A DNA stretch of 64,000 nucleotides, from positions 434,001-498,000 of the forward strand of contig JAPOVC010000014.1 of assembly GCA_026708325.1 (NCBI GenBank). The letters run 5' to 3'. Position 1 is the stretch's first letter. Each line of letters starts with the position of its first letter. Origin of the DNA: Anaerolineaceae bacterium. GTDB lineage: Bacteria; Chloroflexota; Anaerolineae; Aggregatilineales; Phototrophicaceae. The notes under the pieces are model-generated. The model was not told where the DNA came from. It saw only the letters and a program-made list of their open reading frames with translations, and did not search any database. The position numbers were made by a program, and so were the translations under genes. Of this stretch, positions 30,170-39,140 are shown in pieces.

Positions 30170-31510
30170 ATGACCGCTCAATTCCTTGACAGGGACCGTC
30201 CTGTGAGCCTCTTGCGAGACCACATGGCGGGCTACGGGTATCAACTGCTTGAAACACCCGTCGTTGGTGACGCCAGTCTGTTCCTGACGCGAGCCGGCGA
30301 CCGTATGATTTCGCGCCTGTTCACCTTTGGGCGCGGCGGTCGCGAACTGGCCTTGCGGCCGGAATTCACTTCCCAGGCGGCCCGTCACTACGTGCGCGGC
30401 AACTTCTGCGGCGTGCAGCGCTGGCAATTCGCGGGTCAGGTCTTTGAGGAAAGCCCGCAAGGGGCATCCAGGGCCTGTCAGAAATTCAGTTTTGGCGCGG
30501 AATTGTTCGGCCTGAAGGGTCCGGCTGCCGATGCTGAAATCATGGCTCTGGCCCTGACCAGTCTGCAAGAGCTGGATCTCTCCAACTGGCGTCTGGTGGT
30601 TGGTCACATCGGGCTCATGCGACAGATGCTGGCGCAGTTCGCCCTGGACGAACGCACGGAACGCTTTCTAATCAACAACCTGCGCAATCTCCGCCAGCAC
30701 GGCACGGACCACGTGTTGCAGTTGTTTGAAGCCCGGCTGGCCGGCGCCACTGAAAGTACATCGCTCACGCCGCTTCTTTCCGCTGAAACGGTGGACGAAA
30801 CAGCCCTCGCCCAACTTCTGCGCACTTCCCTGCATGGAACGGCGATGGGAGGGCGCGACCACAGGGACATTGCCAGGCGAATGCTGAGGAAACGTCAGCG
30901 AATGAGTGAACGGGACCAGGTGGCCAGGGCGATGGAATTGCTTCATCGCCTGTGCCAGCTCAGCCTGCCCGCAGACCTGGCCTTCGCGGCCCTGACCGAA
31001 ATCACTCCGGAGGAAGCCCGCCCGATCTTGCACGACTGGCAGGAGAACCTGGCCTTGCTGGGCAGCTACGGGCTGTCACCGGAAAGAATAGTCATTCAGC
31101 CCGACCTCGCGCGCGACCGGGACTATTACAGCGGCATGGTCTTCGAAATACACGGCGCAGACGGCCGGCACCTGGGCGGCGGCGGGCGATATGATGAACT
31201 GCTCGTATTCATGGGTGCGCCAGAACCGGTTCCGGCTGTGGGCTTCGCCTGCTGGCTGGAAAGCCTGGATGCTGCCCGGTCAGCGACGCCTGCGGTCAAA
31301 TCCTGGTCGATCCTGCTGGATGGCAACAACAGTTTCGCAGCGACCCGTCTGGCCCAATTGCTGCGGTCCGGGGGTCTCCCCGCCGAACTGGGAAACGTGC
31401 TTCAAGCGGACTCTCTGGTGACGGATGCGGATGGCGGCGTTCGCTGGCGCGGCCAGGTTTTCAGCCTGGATGAACCGACAAGGCTGCTGGAGGCGCTGCG
31501 CCGTGTCTGA
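30170..31510 (+). CDS. hisZ: ATP phosphoribosyltransferase regulatory subunit (histidyl-tRNA synthetase-like)
   Basis: HisZ is a paralogue of histidyl-tRNA synthetase that does not charge tRNA but assembles with HisG at the first step of histidine synthesis. The 446 residues have class II synthetase remains: motif 2-like LALRPEFTSQAARHYV near residue 65, ARDRDYYSGMVFEIHG near 310, motif 3-like GGGRYDELLVF near 330 and VPAVGFACWLESL. It is longer than most HisZ (about 390), with a C-terminal alpha/beta stretch like the anticodon domain. The direct overlap with hisG supports HisZ rather than HisS. ATG 30170 follows AGGGA. Confidence 0.87.
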   Translation: MTAQFLDRDRPVSLLRDHMAGYGYQLLETPVVGDASLFLTRAGDRMISRLFTFGRGGRELALRPEFTSQAARHYVRGNFCGVQRWQFAGQVFEESPQGASRACQKFSFGAELFGLKGPAADAEIMALALTSLQELDLSNWRLVVGHIGLMRQMLAQFALDERTERFLINNLRNLRQHGTDHVLQLFEARLAGATESTSLTPLLSAETVDETALAQLLRTSLHGTAMGGRDHRDIARRMLRKRQRMSERDQVARAMELLHRLCQLSLPADLAFAALTEITPEEARPILHDWQENLALLGSYGLSPERIVIQPDLARDRDYYSGMVFEIHGADGRHLGGGGRYDELLVFMGAPEPVPAVGFACWLESLDAARSATPAVKSWSILLDGNNSFAATRLAQLLRSGGLPAELGNVLQADSLVTDADGGVRWRGQVFSLDEPTRLLEALRRV

Positions 31511-32519
31511 GAGAATCACACTTGCGCTACCCAGCAGGGGCGTGCTGGCCGGGCCAACAATCGACTTTCTGCGCGATTGCGGTCTGGCGGTACACAAGCC
31601 CAACCCGCGCCAGTACACGGGCAGCGTCCGCACCCTGCCTGGCGTAGACGTCCTGTTTCAGCGTGTAAAGGACGTGGTGGCCAAGGTTGAAGCGGGCACC
31701 GTCGAACTGGGTATCGCTGGCTACGACCTGGTGCGTGAACTGGAAAGCGATGACCTGCTGACGATCAACGACCAACTGGGCTACGGTCATTGCCAGCTCC
31801 AACTCGCCGTCCCGACGACATGGGTCGACGTTCAGGGCATGGCGGACCTAGTCGACGTCGCCCAGGACTTCCGCCAGTACCGCCACCGCAACATGCGGGT
31901 AGCCACCAATTTCAATCATCTGGCCAGGCAATTCCTGCATGCGCATGGTCTGCATCACTACAGCCTGGTCCGGGCCGAGGGCGCCATTGAGGCAGCACCA
32001 ACTTTGGGCTATGCCGACTGCGTCATCGATCTGAGCCAGACGGGCACCACCTTGCGCGAAAACCACCTCAGGCCCTTGCCCGATGGCACCCTGTTGAAAT
32101 CCCAGGCGACCCTGATCGGCAACCGTGGTCGCCTGCAGGCCCTGGGCCAGGGGCCCCGCAAACTACTTCGCACCTTGCTGGAGTTGACGGACGCCGCCCT
32201 CCAGGGACGGGAACGTTACCTGCTCAGCGCCAATCTGGCCGGCGCGGACCCTGAACGCCTGGCGCGACAGATCATGGACAATCCGGTAACCCGCGGTCTG
32301 GAAGGCCCTACGCTCGCCCCAACCTGGAATGACGCCGGCCAGCGCGGTTACGCCGTGACACTGGTGATCTCCGCAGACCAGTTGTTGCCAGCCGTCGAGT
32401 ATCTGCGCTCAATTGGTGGAAGACAGGCCAGCGCCAGACCCCTGCGTCACGTCTTTCTGGAAGAATCGCCTTCCTGGTTGCGCCTGCAGCGGCTACTGGA
32501 CGACTCCCCTCAGAGCTGA
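31503..32519 (+). CDS. hisG: ATP phosphoribosyltransferase, apparently with a C-terminal regulatory domain
   Basis: Joins ATP and PRPP in the committed step of histidine synthesis. The product has 338 residues from GTG 31503, overlapping hisZ by eight bases. The catalytic part shows ITLALPSRGVLAGPTIDFL, VELGIAGYDLVREL, YADCVIDLSQTGTTLREN and LLKSQATLIGNR. After about residue 215 there are 115 more residues, including TRGLEGPTLAPTW and PAVEYLRSIGGRQASARPL. This resembles the ACT-like histidine-sensing domain of long-form HisG. Short HisG (about 210 residues) is the form normally paired with HisZ, so the combination is unusual. Confidence 0.9.
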   Translation: MSERITLALPSRGVLAGPTIDFLRDCGLAVHKPNPRQYTGSVRTLPGVDVLFQRVKDVVAKVEAGTVELGIAGYDLVRELESDDLLTINDQLGYGHCQLQLAVPTTWVDVQGMADLVDVAQDFRQYRHRNMRVATNFNHLARQFLHAHGLHHYSLVRAEGAIEAAPTLGYADCVIDLSQTGTTLRENHLRPLPDGTLLKSQATLIGNRGRLQALGQGPRKLLRTLLELTDAALQGRERYLLSANLAGADPERLARQIMDNPVTRGLEGPTLAPTWNDAGQRGYAVTLVISADQLLPAVEYLRSIGGRQASARPLRHVFLEESPSWLRLQRLLDDSPQS

Positions 32520-33745
32520 GCCTCAATCTCGTCCAGGGCCAGGTCCAGTTGACTGCGCCGCCCCCGACTTTCCGCGCCGGTTTCGATCGCCTGACTCAAA
32601 CCCAGCAGGCTGATGGCGGGAGGAAAGCGGGAACTGTCCGCCAGATTCATGGTCAGCAGCGGGCAACAAAACAGCGCCAGCTTGAGAAAGCGTCGCCAGT
32701 CCGCTTCCAGCCAGCCTCGAGAAGACACCTCGCGCAACAAGGGCAGCAGGACCCGTTCCAGCTTGCTGCGGAAAAACATCTCTCGCAGCGGCGGCAAAGC
32801 GTAGTCGTGCTCCACATGCCAGCGGCCGTCCGCGGCTACCTGCACCCGGACATCGGTCACAGCCGCCTTTTCCCGGGGAAAATACATCCACATGGCAAAA
32901 ACGTTGTGAAACAGCGGTTTGGCCAGGTCCAGCAGCGGGTGATGGCGGCCCGCAAAGGCCGGGTCAAAGTAGACCATCCCTTGCATTGCCTTTCGCAGAA
33001 ACACATTGCCGTTGTGCGCATCGCCATGGCCCACGATGGACGGTCCGGGCCTGGCAGGTCTGATTCTCTCGCCGGCGAGGTTGGCCAGTGACGCCAGGTT
33101 TTCTTCGTAGCGCTGACCATTGATCGTCCAGCGGGCCTGCGAGACTTCATCTCGCGAGAATCGCCCCTGCGGCAAGTCAAACGTGGCGCGCTTGCCATAG
33201 AAGGTCGCCATTCTGCCGCCAGTCAGACGGTGCCAGAACAACTGGTGCACCGCTGCTGCGCCAGCCTCCTCCGCCGATTGCCACGCCAGCGAAGGCAGAT
33301 ACAGGGCCAGCAATTCGTCGTCGCTCTTGTGTTGGGCGCGCTTCAGGGACTCATAATGGGTGCAGTCGCCCGTCTCGATCCGCCAGGCCAGATCGAAAAC
33401 GGTGGGGTCGTCGACGAGTTCGTAAATCAGCAATTGCCGGCCCCAGGCCGTGGAACTGTGGAGGGGGCGAACAACCGGCCAGCCCGCCTGCGACAGGGCC
33501 TCCGCCTGGTAGTACTCGCTGATGGCGCTGTCCGGTTCGACGTGCGTCTTGAAAAACAGGCGTTGCCCGTCGGCCAGGGTCAACGTGCCATTGATCGAAT
33601 TGAGCGACACGGCCAGCGGGCGGACCTGAATGTCCTCGATGTCCAGCTGGACAAAGTCGCGCAACAAGGGCAGCAGGCGGGCCGCGGCCTCCTCCGGATC
33701 GCTGAATTGCAGCTGCTGGATGCGCTGCAAGGCAGCGTCACTCAT
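32510..33745 (-). CDS. Aminoglycoside phosphotransferase-family kinase, substrate unknown
   Basis: A protein-kinase-fold small-molecule kinase of 411 residues. The catalytic loop reads VGHGDAHNGNVFL near residue 240 (HGDxHxxN with the catalytic Asp), followed by the metal-binding segment VYFDPAFAGRHHPLLDLAKP. An N-terminal strand pair LTLADGQRLFFKTHVEP carries the likely ATP-binding Lys, and ISEYYQAEAL the Glu. The long C-terminal helical region is specific to this protein. It starts at ATG 33745, overlapping the end of hisD by eight bases, so it is the last gene of the pheA-asd-sqdB-hisD operon. Resistance should not be inferred. Confidence 0.78.
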   Translation of the reverse strand: MSDAALQRIQQLQFSDPEEAAARLLPLLRDFVQLDIEDIQVRPLAVSLNSINGTLTLADGQRLFFKTHVEPDSAISEYYQAEALSQAGWPVVRPLHSSTAWGRQLLIYELVDDPTVFDLAWRIETGDCTHYESLKRAQHKSDDELLALYLPSLAWQSAEEAGAAAVHQLFWHRLTGGRMATFYGKRATFDLPQGRFSRDEVSQARWTINGQRYEENLASLANLAGERIRPARPGPSIVGHGDAHNGNVFLRKAMQGMVYFDPAFAGRHHPLLDLAKPLFHNVFAMWMYFPREKAAVTDVRVQVAADGRWHVEHDYALPPLREMFFRSKLERVLLPLLREVSSRGWLEADWRRFLKLALFCCPLLTMNLADSSRFPPAISLLGLSQAIETGAESRGRRSQLDLALDEIEAQL

Positions 33746-35051
33746 GCGAAAGTATCTCGTTGCGCCGGCGCAGGGCGAGTGCATGGGCGGGGAAATCTTC
33801 GTAGTCCGCCAGCGTAATGGCCACGCCCTGCAGACCTTCGTAGCCTTCTCGAGAAAGGTATGCGACTCCGCTGCGCTTGAGAAAGTCATGGACGCTGACT
33901 GACGAAAAACTGCGCGCAAAGCCACCAGTCGGCAGTATCGCGTTCAGGCCGAGACAGTAGTTGGCAAGGGGAATGGGCGTCAACGGCCCCAGCAGAATTT
34001 CGCCGGCGTTTTGTATTCGATTCAGCGTGACAAAGGGCTCGTCGGTTAACAGTTCCAGGTGCTCCGGTGCATAGTCATTGACGAAGGCGATGGAGTCGTC
34101 CAGGCTTGCCGTAAGCAGAATTCCACCGTAGCCCGACAACACCCTGGTAACGAATTCGCGTCGCCAGGCCGGAAGCTCGTCAATCAGGCCAGGCAAGGCC
34201 TCCAGGACACCATCGGCCACGCTTCTGCTGTGCGTGACCAGTAGCGCCGCCGAATCCGGCCCGTGTTCAGCCTCCACCAGCAGGTCAAGCGCCGCCAGAC
34301 GGGGATCTGCCCCTTCGTCACAGAGAATGACGGCCTCACTGGGTCCGGCCGGCAGGCCGACGTCGATGTCGCCGTAGAGCAGGCGTTTGGCAGCCGACAC
34401 ATACTGGTTGCCGGGCCCAACGACCTTGTCCACCTGCGGAACCGTCTCTGTCCCGAAGGCCAGGGCGGCGATGGCCTGACTTCCACCAATGACATAGACC
34501 TCTTCAATTCCGCAGACCTGGGCCGCCACCAGGGTACCTGGGTCGGCCCGCCCGTTCGGTGCGGGTGGCGTCACCACGACAACCCGGGGCACGCCCGCAA
34601 CCCGGGCCGGTGTGGCCAGCATCAGCATCACGGAGGGAAAGGCTCCCTTGCCGCGTGGCACATAGAGGCCGACGCTGGCGATTGGCGTGACCTTTTCCCC
34701 GGCCATGACGCCGGGCTGCAACTCGCTGAACCACATTTCTTCCGGCACTTGCTTCTGATGAAAGAGGTCAATGTTCTCGTGGGCAGCTTCAATGGCCGCA
34801 ATCACCTCGTCGCTGACCGACTCTCTCGCGGCTTCAAAATCTTCATTGGAGGCGCGCAGAAAACTGGCGTCAAATTCAGCGCAATCCCAACGGCGGGTAA
34901 AGGAGACCAGGGCATCATCGCCACCCGCACGCACCTGGTCAACGACCCCCTGCACCATGGGCAGGAGGCCGCGAATATCCGTCTCCGCCCGTCGCATGAG
35001 CTGGCGACGCTCATCTGGGGAGAGCAGCGCCAGTTCGCGGTACTGAATCAT
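33738..35051 (-). CDS. hisD: Histidinol dehydrogenase
   Basis: Catalyses the last two oxidations of histidine synthesis, histidinol to histidine, with NAD and zinc. The 437-residue protein has the family landmarks: LYVPRGKGAFPSVMLM, VVGPGNQYVSAAKRLLYG, VGLPAGPSEAVILCDEGAD, LLVEAEHGPDSAALLVT with the catalytic Glu-His pair, and SVSVHDFLKRSGV near the C-terminus. It starts at ATG 35051, overlapping the sqdB stop as ATGA. Histidine genes are split here: hisZ-hisG lie convergently on the other strand, beyond the kinase gene. Confidence 0.97.
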   Translation of the reverse strand: MIQYRELALLSPDERRQLMRRAETDIRGLLPMVQGVVDQVRAGGDDALVSFTRRWDCAEFDASFLRASNEDFEAARESVSDEVIAAIEAAHENIDLFHQKQVPEEMWFSELQPGVMAGEKVTPIASVGLYVPRGKGAFPSVMLMLATPARVAGVPRVVVVTPPAPNGRADPGTLVAAQVCGIEEVYVIGGSQAIAALAFGTETVPQVDKVVGPGNQYVSAAKRLLYGDIDVGLPAGPSEAVILCDEGADPRLAALDLLVEAEHGPDSAALLVTHSRSVADGVLEALPGLIDELPAWRREFVTRVLSGYGGILLTASLDDSIAFVNDYAPEHLELLTDEPFVTLNRIQNAGEILLGPLTPIPLANYCLGLNAILPTGGFARSFSSVSVHDFLKRSGVAYLSREGYEGLQGVAITLADYEDFPAHALALRRRNEILSHE

Positions 35052-36256
35052 CCGGCAGCCTCCCTGCCCAGGACCCTTGACCGTCTGTGCAGACCGTCCC
35101 AGCGGATGTCCGGTGTAAGCAACTCCGCCCGCGTTTCGATTCGTCGCCGCTGTGGCAACAGGTCTTTCAGCATCATCCTGATTTCCCGTCGGGGCGACCC
35201 TGACGGCCGGTATCCCAACAGCGGCAAGAGTTCCCGGTCCGGCCGGTACTCATGGTGCGTGGATTCGAGACGGGGATTCTCAAGCGGCAGAATGTCCACT
35301 TCCATGCCCTCCCCCGCAGCGGCCTGCCTTACCATTTGCGCGATCTCGTTGACCGTGTAGCAGGCGTCGAACTGGTTGATGACGCGATAGTCGCCCGCTT
35401 CCGGCGGACTGTCAATGACTAGGGTCAGACATTGCATGACGTCACGCAGCGGCAAAAAGCCACGCTTCTGCCCGCCTTCACCGTAGGGCGTAAGGGGATG
35501 CCCGATGACCGCCTGACAACAAAAGCGGTTGACTACCGTGCCGAAACACTGGTCGAAATCCAGCCGCGTCTTGAGCCGCGGGTCTTCCACCTGACATTCA
35601 ATTCCCGTGCCGTAAACCACCCCTTGCATGATGTCGGTCGCGCGCAGACCCCAGAGCCCGCAGGCGAACATGGTGTTGTTGGAATCGTGCACCTTGCTCC
35701 AGTGATAGAAACTGCCCGCCTGGCGCGGAAAGGGCAAACGATCGCGCCGCCCGCGGAATTCGGGCTCAAAGAATCCTTCCGGTATGGGCATGGCCGGCGT
35801 GCCATATTCGCCCATCGTGCCCAGCTTGACCAGATGCGCGTCCGGACAGACTTCATACATGGCCCAGAGCAGGTTCAGCGTGCCGATGACGTTGTTGTGC
35901 TGCGTGAAGCAGCTGTGCGCCTGATCGATCATGGACCAGGCCGCCGACGGAATTTCCGCCAGATGCACGACGGTGTCCGGCTGGAATTCCTCCAGAATGG
36001 CGCGCAGAAAAGCGAAGTCCAGCATGTTTCCAGTTCGAAAGTCCGTCGCCTGGTGAAAATGTTCACCCAGCGCCGCCAATCGCTCCTGCGGCGAGGAAAT
36101 CGGGATGGCGCTGCAGGCGCCGAGTTCTGCAACCTGCTCGCGACGCAACATGGCATCGAGACCGGCAACGACGTGGCCGCGTTGAAGCAAATGTTGTGTG
36201 AGCGGCCAACCCAGATAACCGTCAAATCCGGCGATGAAAATCCTGCGCTCAGGCAT
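35048..36256 (-). CDS. sqdB: SQD1/SqdB-like UDP-sulfoquinovose synthase
   Basis: Makes UDP-sulfoquinovose from UDP-glucose and sulfite, the head-group donor for sulfolipid SQDG. The 402-residue length and features match: IFIAGFDGYLGWPL nucleotide loop, VVHLAEIPSAAWSMID, KLGTMGEYGTPAMPIPEG with the catalytic Thr, the SFYHWSKVHDSNN segment with Tyr and Lys, and GLRATDIMQGVVYGT. ATG 36256 is preferred over a longer in-frame start because the first strand begins two residues later; it overlaps asd by eight bases. A sulfoquinovosyl transferase (SqdX/SqdD) is not clearly recognised in the window, so an alternative sulfosugar product is possible. Confidence 0.85.
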   Translation of the reverse strand: MPERRIFIAGFDGYLGWPLTQHLLQRGHVVAGLDAMLRREQVAELGACSAIPISSPQERLAALGEHFHQATDFRTGNMLDFAFLRAILEEFQPDTVVHLAEIPSAAWSMIDQAHSCFTQHNNVIGTLNLLWAMYEVCPDAHLVKLGTMGEYGTPAMPIPEGFFEPEFRGRRDRLPFPRQAGSFYHWSKVHDSNNTMFACGLWGLRATDIMQGVVYGTGIECQVEDPRLKTRLDFDQCFGTVVNRFCCQAVIGHPLTPYGEGGQKRGFLPLRDVMQCLTLVIDSPPEAGDYRVINQFDACYTVNEIAQMVRQAAAGEGMEVDILPLENPRLESTHHEYRPDRELLPLLGYRPSGSPRREIRMMLKDLLPQRRRIETRAELLTPDIRWDGLHRRSRVLGREAAG

Positions 36257-37328
36257 GAACCATGGCTGGAACTGGCCGGAAGCTGCCCAGGTAACCCTGC
36301 ACAGCCAGCAATTCGGCATTGAGGATGCTGCAACCGGCAGCCCCACGAATCGTATTGTGGGTCAGGGCCGCGAAACGGTAGCCGAGTATGGGGCACTCGC
36401 GCAATCGGCCCACCGAGGTGGCCATACCCTTGCCGGCCATACGGTCAAGGCGAATCTGCGGGCGATCGACCTCGGTGAAGACCTGCAGCGGCCTTTCCGG
36501 CGCGGATGGCAGACAGGGCACTGGCTGCGGTCCGCGGAAGTCTCGCCAGGCCGCATGAATGTCATCAAGTGTTGGCGCCTCGGCCAGTTCCAGCGACAGG
36601 TTGACCAGATGCCCGTCGATCACCGGCACACGGGTGCAGGTGGCGGCAGCGATGGCCGGCAGCCACTCCACTTCGCCGCCGCTGAGTTCCCCCAGCATCT
36701 TGAGCGGCTCACTCTCCATTTTGCCCTCGTCGCCACTGACCCAGGGGATGACGTTGTCAATGATGTCCATGGAAGCCACGCCCGGGTACCCTGCGCCGCT
36801 GATGGCCTGTTCACTGACCATGTGGACCCGGCGGATGCCGAAGGGACGCAGTGGCGCCAGCGACATCACCACCGGCATGCTTGTGCAATTGGAATTGGCG
36901 ATGACCGCTCCGCTGCAAAAGCCGCGCCTCTCACGCTGCACGTCGACGAGGCCGATATGGTCTGCGTTGGCTTCCGGCAGCAGCAGGGGCACGTCGACCT
37001 GCATACGGTTGGCCGATGCATTCGTGCAGACGACGTGGCCGGCCGCCGCCAGATCGAATTCATGTTCCCGGGCGGCTGCCGTCGGAAGCGCAGAAAAGAC
37101 CAGCAGTGACTGCAAGGCCGAGTGACTGGATTTTACTTTCAGGTTGGAGACTGATTCAGGTGGCCTGCCTGCCAGATGCCAGCGCACGACGTCGCCATAC
37201 AGATGGCCGGCGCTGGACGAGCCGGTCAACTCGGCAACTTCAAACCAGGGATGGTCTTCGAGCAGCTGCAGGAAACGTTGGCCGACCGCGCCCGTGGCTC
37301 CTAGAACGGCGACTGGAAGTTTCTCCAT
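36249..37328 (-). CDS. asd: Aspartate-semialdehyde dehydrogenase
   Basis: Reduces aspartyl phosphate to the semialdehyde, feeding lysine, threonine and methionine. The 359 residues fit the archaeal/fungal branch: VAVLGATGAVGQRFLQLLED at the start, SALPTAAAREHE, the catalytic Cys in ANSNCTSMPVVM, VSEQAISGAGYPG, and IDNVIPWVSGDEGKMESE with the substrate-binding Glu/Lys. The catalytic His is probably in TCTRVPVIDGHLVNLS. It follows pheA by ten bases and is overlapped by sqdB, in a mixed amino-acid operon. Confidence 0.96.
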   Translation of the reverse strand: MEKLPVAVLGATGAVGQRFLQLLEDHPWFEVAELTGSSSAGHLYGDVVRWHLAGRPPESVSNLKVKSSHSALQSLLVFSALPTAAAREHEFDLAAAGHVVCTNASANRMQVDVPLLLPEANADHIGLVDVQRERRGFCSGAVIANSNCTSMPVVMSLAPLRPFGIRRVHMVSEQAISGAGYPGVASMDIIDNVIPWVSGDEGKMESEPLKMLGELSGGEVEWLPAIAAATCTRVPVIDGHLVNLSLELAEAPTLDDIHAAWRDFRGPQPVPCLPSAPERPLQVFTEVDRPQIRLDRMAGKGMATSVGRLRECPILGYRFAALTHNTIRGAAGCSILNAELLAVQGYLGSFRPVPAMVHA

Positions 37329-37338
37329 GCCAGTGTCC

Positions 37339-38184
37339 TTAAATGCCGACCAGTTGCATGCCGGTACGAACTGCCGGATAGGAACCCAGTGACTTCACGA
37401 AAGAGGCCCGTTGCAGGAGACCTGCCATCATCTCCTGCACGTGGGGTTCCTGCCAATGGCCCTCGAAATCAAGGTAAAACACCGGCTCCCAGGGTCGATT
37501 CGGACGCGGACGGGATTCTATTTTCGTCAAATTGATGTCGCGCCTGGCGAACTCCCCGAGACAATCGTAGAGCGCGGCGGGCCGCTGCCTCGTGGCAAAG
37601 ACGATCGACGTTTTGTTGTACTCCGCCATGGGGGGATCATCATGGCCCAGGAGAAAGAAGCGGGTGTAGTTGAACTCAATATCCTCAATATTGCTTTCCA
37701 GCAATTCGAGGCCATAGAGCTCACCGGCCAGCCCGGAAGCAATTGCCGCAGTGCCCTCTTCCGGCTCTTCGGCCAGGTCCTTCGCCGAACCCGCTGTGTC
37801 ATACCAGGGGACAGGGACCAGATTGTTGCGCCGCAAAAATCGATCACACTGGGTCAGGGCGTGCGGGTGCGAGCGCACGCGCTTCAAATCATCCATTTTG
37901 CTGCCAGGCGCCGCCAGCAAGGCGTGACGGACATGCAAGACAACGTCCGCCTGAATGCGGAAATCGGAGTCCATCAGCAACTCGTAGGCCTGGGTTACGG
38001 CGCCGGCCTGCACGTTTTCGACCGGCAGCAGGCCATAGACCACGTCATGATTGCGACGAATGGCGGAGAACACGTCCTCAAGATTGCGGCAAGGGAAGAC
38101 TTCGGCCTGGTCGCCGAAATGCTGACGGATGGCCAGGTCCGAATTGGCACCCTCAATGCCCTGAAATGCGACAACTGTTTTCAT
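37339..38184 (-). CDS. pheA: Prephenate dehydratase
   Basis: Converts prephenate to phenylpyruvate for phenylalanine synthesis. The 281-residue protein has the monofunctional layout. The dehydratase domain (about 1-180) begins VAFQGIEGANSDLAI and contains LLPVENVQAGAVTQAYELL and the catalytic NYTRFFLLG. A C-terminal ACT domain has the phenylalanine-binding ESRP motif in LTKIESRPRPN. No chorismate mutase is fused. It is first in a five-gene operon, with the promoter at 38211-38239 and AGGGG ahead of ATG 38184; ACT feedback by phenylalanine is expected from family knowledge. Confidence 0.96.
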   Translation of the reverse strand: MKTVVAFQGIEGANSDLAIRQHFGDQAEVFPCRNLEDVFSAIRRNHDVVYGLLPVENVQAGAVTQAYELLMDSDFRIQADVVLHVRHALLAAPGSKMDDLKRVRSHPHALTQCDRFLRRNNLVPVPWYDTAGSAKDLAEEPEEGTAAIASGLAGELYGLELLESNIEDIEFNYTRFFLLGHDDPPMAEYNKTSIVFATRQRPAALYDCLGEFARRDINLTKIESRPRPNRPWEPVFYLDFEGHWQEPHVQEMMAGLLQRASFVKSLGSYPAVRTGMQLVGI

Positions 38185-38210
38185 CAGTCATTTGCCCCTG
38201 ACGGCGCGAC

Positions 38211-38239
38211 ATCCTAGCATAGCCTTGCCTGACGGTCAA
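38211..38239 (-). promoter_or_regulatory. Sigma70-type promoter of the pheA operon
   Basis: Minus strand TTGACC (38234-38239), 17 bases and TAGGAT (38211-38216), the same geometry and -10 as the fni promoter. The predicted start is near 38204, about 20 nt before the pheA ATG. Confidence 0.65.
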
Positions 38240-38273
38240 CCTGGGCCGGCCCACAGGTTGATTCGCGCCAGGC

Positions 38274-38279
38274 TATACT
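38274..38279 (+). promoter_or_regulatory. -10 box (TATACT) of the SDR gene
   Basis: TATACT 33 bases before the start of ATG 38313; no convincing -35 hexamer at 16-18 bases, so an activator may help. Confidence 0.4.
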
Positions 38280-38312
38280 GTGCCGATCGTGTTTCATTTG
38301 AAGGGGTAGCAC

Positions 38313-39119
38313 ATGAGCGACAAGGTCCTTGCGGCCGCGCCAATTCTTGATCGCTTTCGCCTGGAGGGCCGCGTGGCACTGGTCACAGGCGCCGGTCAGG
38401 GAATCGGACGGGGATACGCCCACGCCCTGGGCGAAGCCGGCGCGGCTGTCGCCGTCGTTGATCTGGACGGGGAACTGGCCTCGCAGGTCGTTGACGAACT
38501 GGCAGACAAAGGAATCGACGCCCTGGCCATCAGCGCCGACGTCACTGTCGAAGAAGACATCCAGCGAACGGTCGACTCGGTACTGGAGCGTTGGGGCCGA
38601 CTCACGATAGCCGTCAACAATGCGGGTATGGCGGACTGGACCGCCGCCGAAGACGTGAGCGAGGAAAACTGGGACATGATCAATGACCTGAACCTCAAGG
38701 GAGTCTTTCGTTGCGCCCAGGCAGAGGCCCGCATCATGTTGGAGGCCGGCTATGGCAAGATCATCAACACGGCCTCGATGTCCGCCAGCGTCGTCAACAC
38801 CCCGCAGAAGCAGACGGTCTACAACACCACCAAGGCTGGCGTGTTACACCTGACGCGCTCCCTGGCCGCCGAATGGGCGTCCCGCGGCATCCGGGTCAAC
38901 AGCATCAGTCCGGGCTACACGCGCACGAAACTGGTCGAAGACCTTCTCTACACGCCCCTCGGGCAGGAGTATGCACCCACGTGGATGGCGATGACCCCGA
39001 TGGGCCGCATGTGCGAAGTACCGGACCTGCAGGGGGCGGTTGTCTATCTTGCTGCACCAGCCTCGGATTTCATGACCGGCCATGACATGGTAGTCGACGG
39101 CGGCTATTGTTGCTGGTAA
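38313..39119 (+). CDS. Short-chain dehydrogenase/reductase (gluconate-5-dehydrogenase-like)
   Basis: A classical NAD(P) oxidoreductase of 268 residues. It shows the cofactor loop [12 protein letters not shown] near residue 27, [10 protein letters not shown], the catalytic Ser in [10 protein letters not shown], Tyr and Lys in [11 protein letters not shown], and the C-terminal [22 protein letters not shown]. All catalytic residues are present. ATG 38313 follows AAGGGG. The next gene, a D-2-hydroxyacid dehydrogenase, lies 21 bases downstream on the same strand. A sugar alcohol or hydroxyacid substrate is likely from the neighbourhood, but cannot be named. Confidence 0.9.
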   Translation: MSDKVLAAAPILDRFRLEGRVALVTGAGQGIGRGYAHALGEAGAAVAVVDLDGELASQVVDELADKGIDALAISADVTVEEDIQRTVDSVLERWGRLTIAVNNAGMADWTAAEDVSEENWDMINDLNLKGVFRCAQAEARIMLEAGYGKIINTASMSASVVNTPQKQTVYNTTKAGVLHLTRSLAAEWASRGIRVNSISPGYTRTKLVEDLLYTPLGQEYAPTWMAMTPMGRMCEVPDLQGAVVYLAAPASDFMTGHDMVVDGGYCCW

Positions 39120-39140
39120 GCGTTTGCGAAAGGAAGGGCG

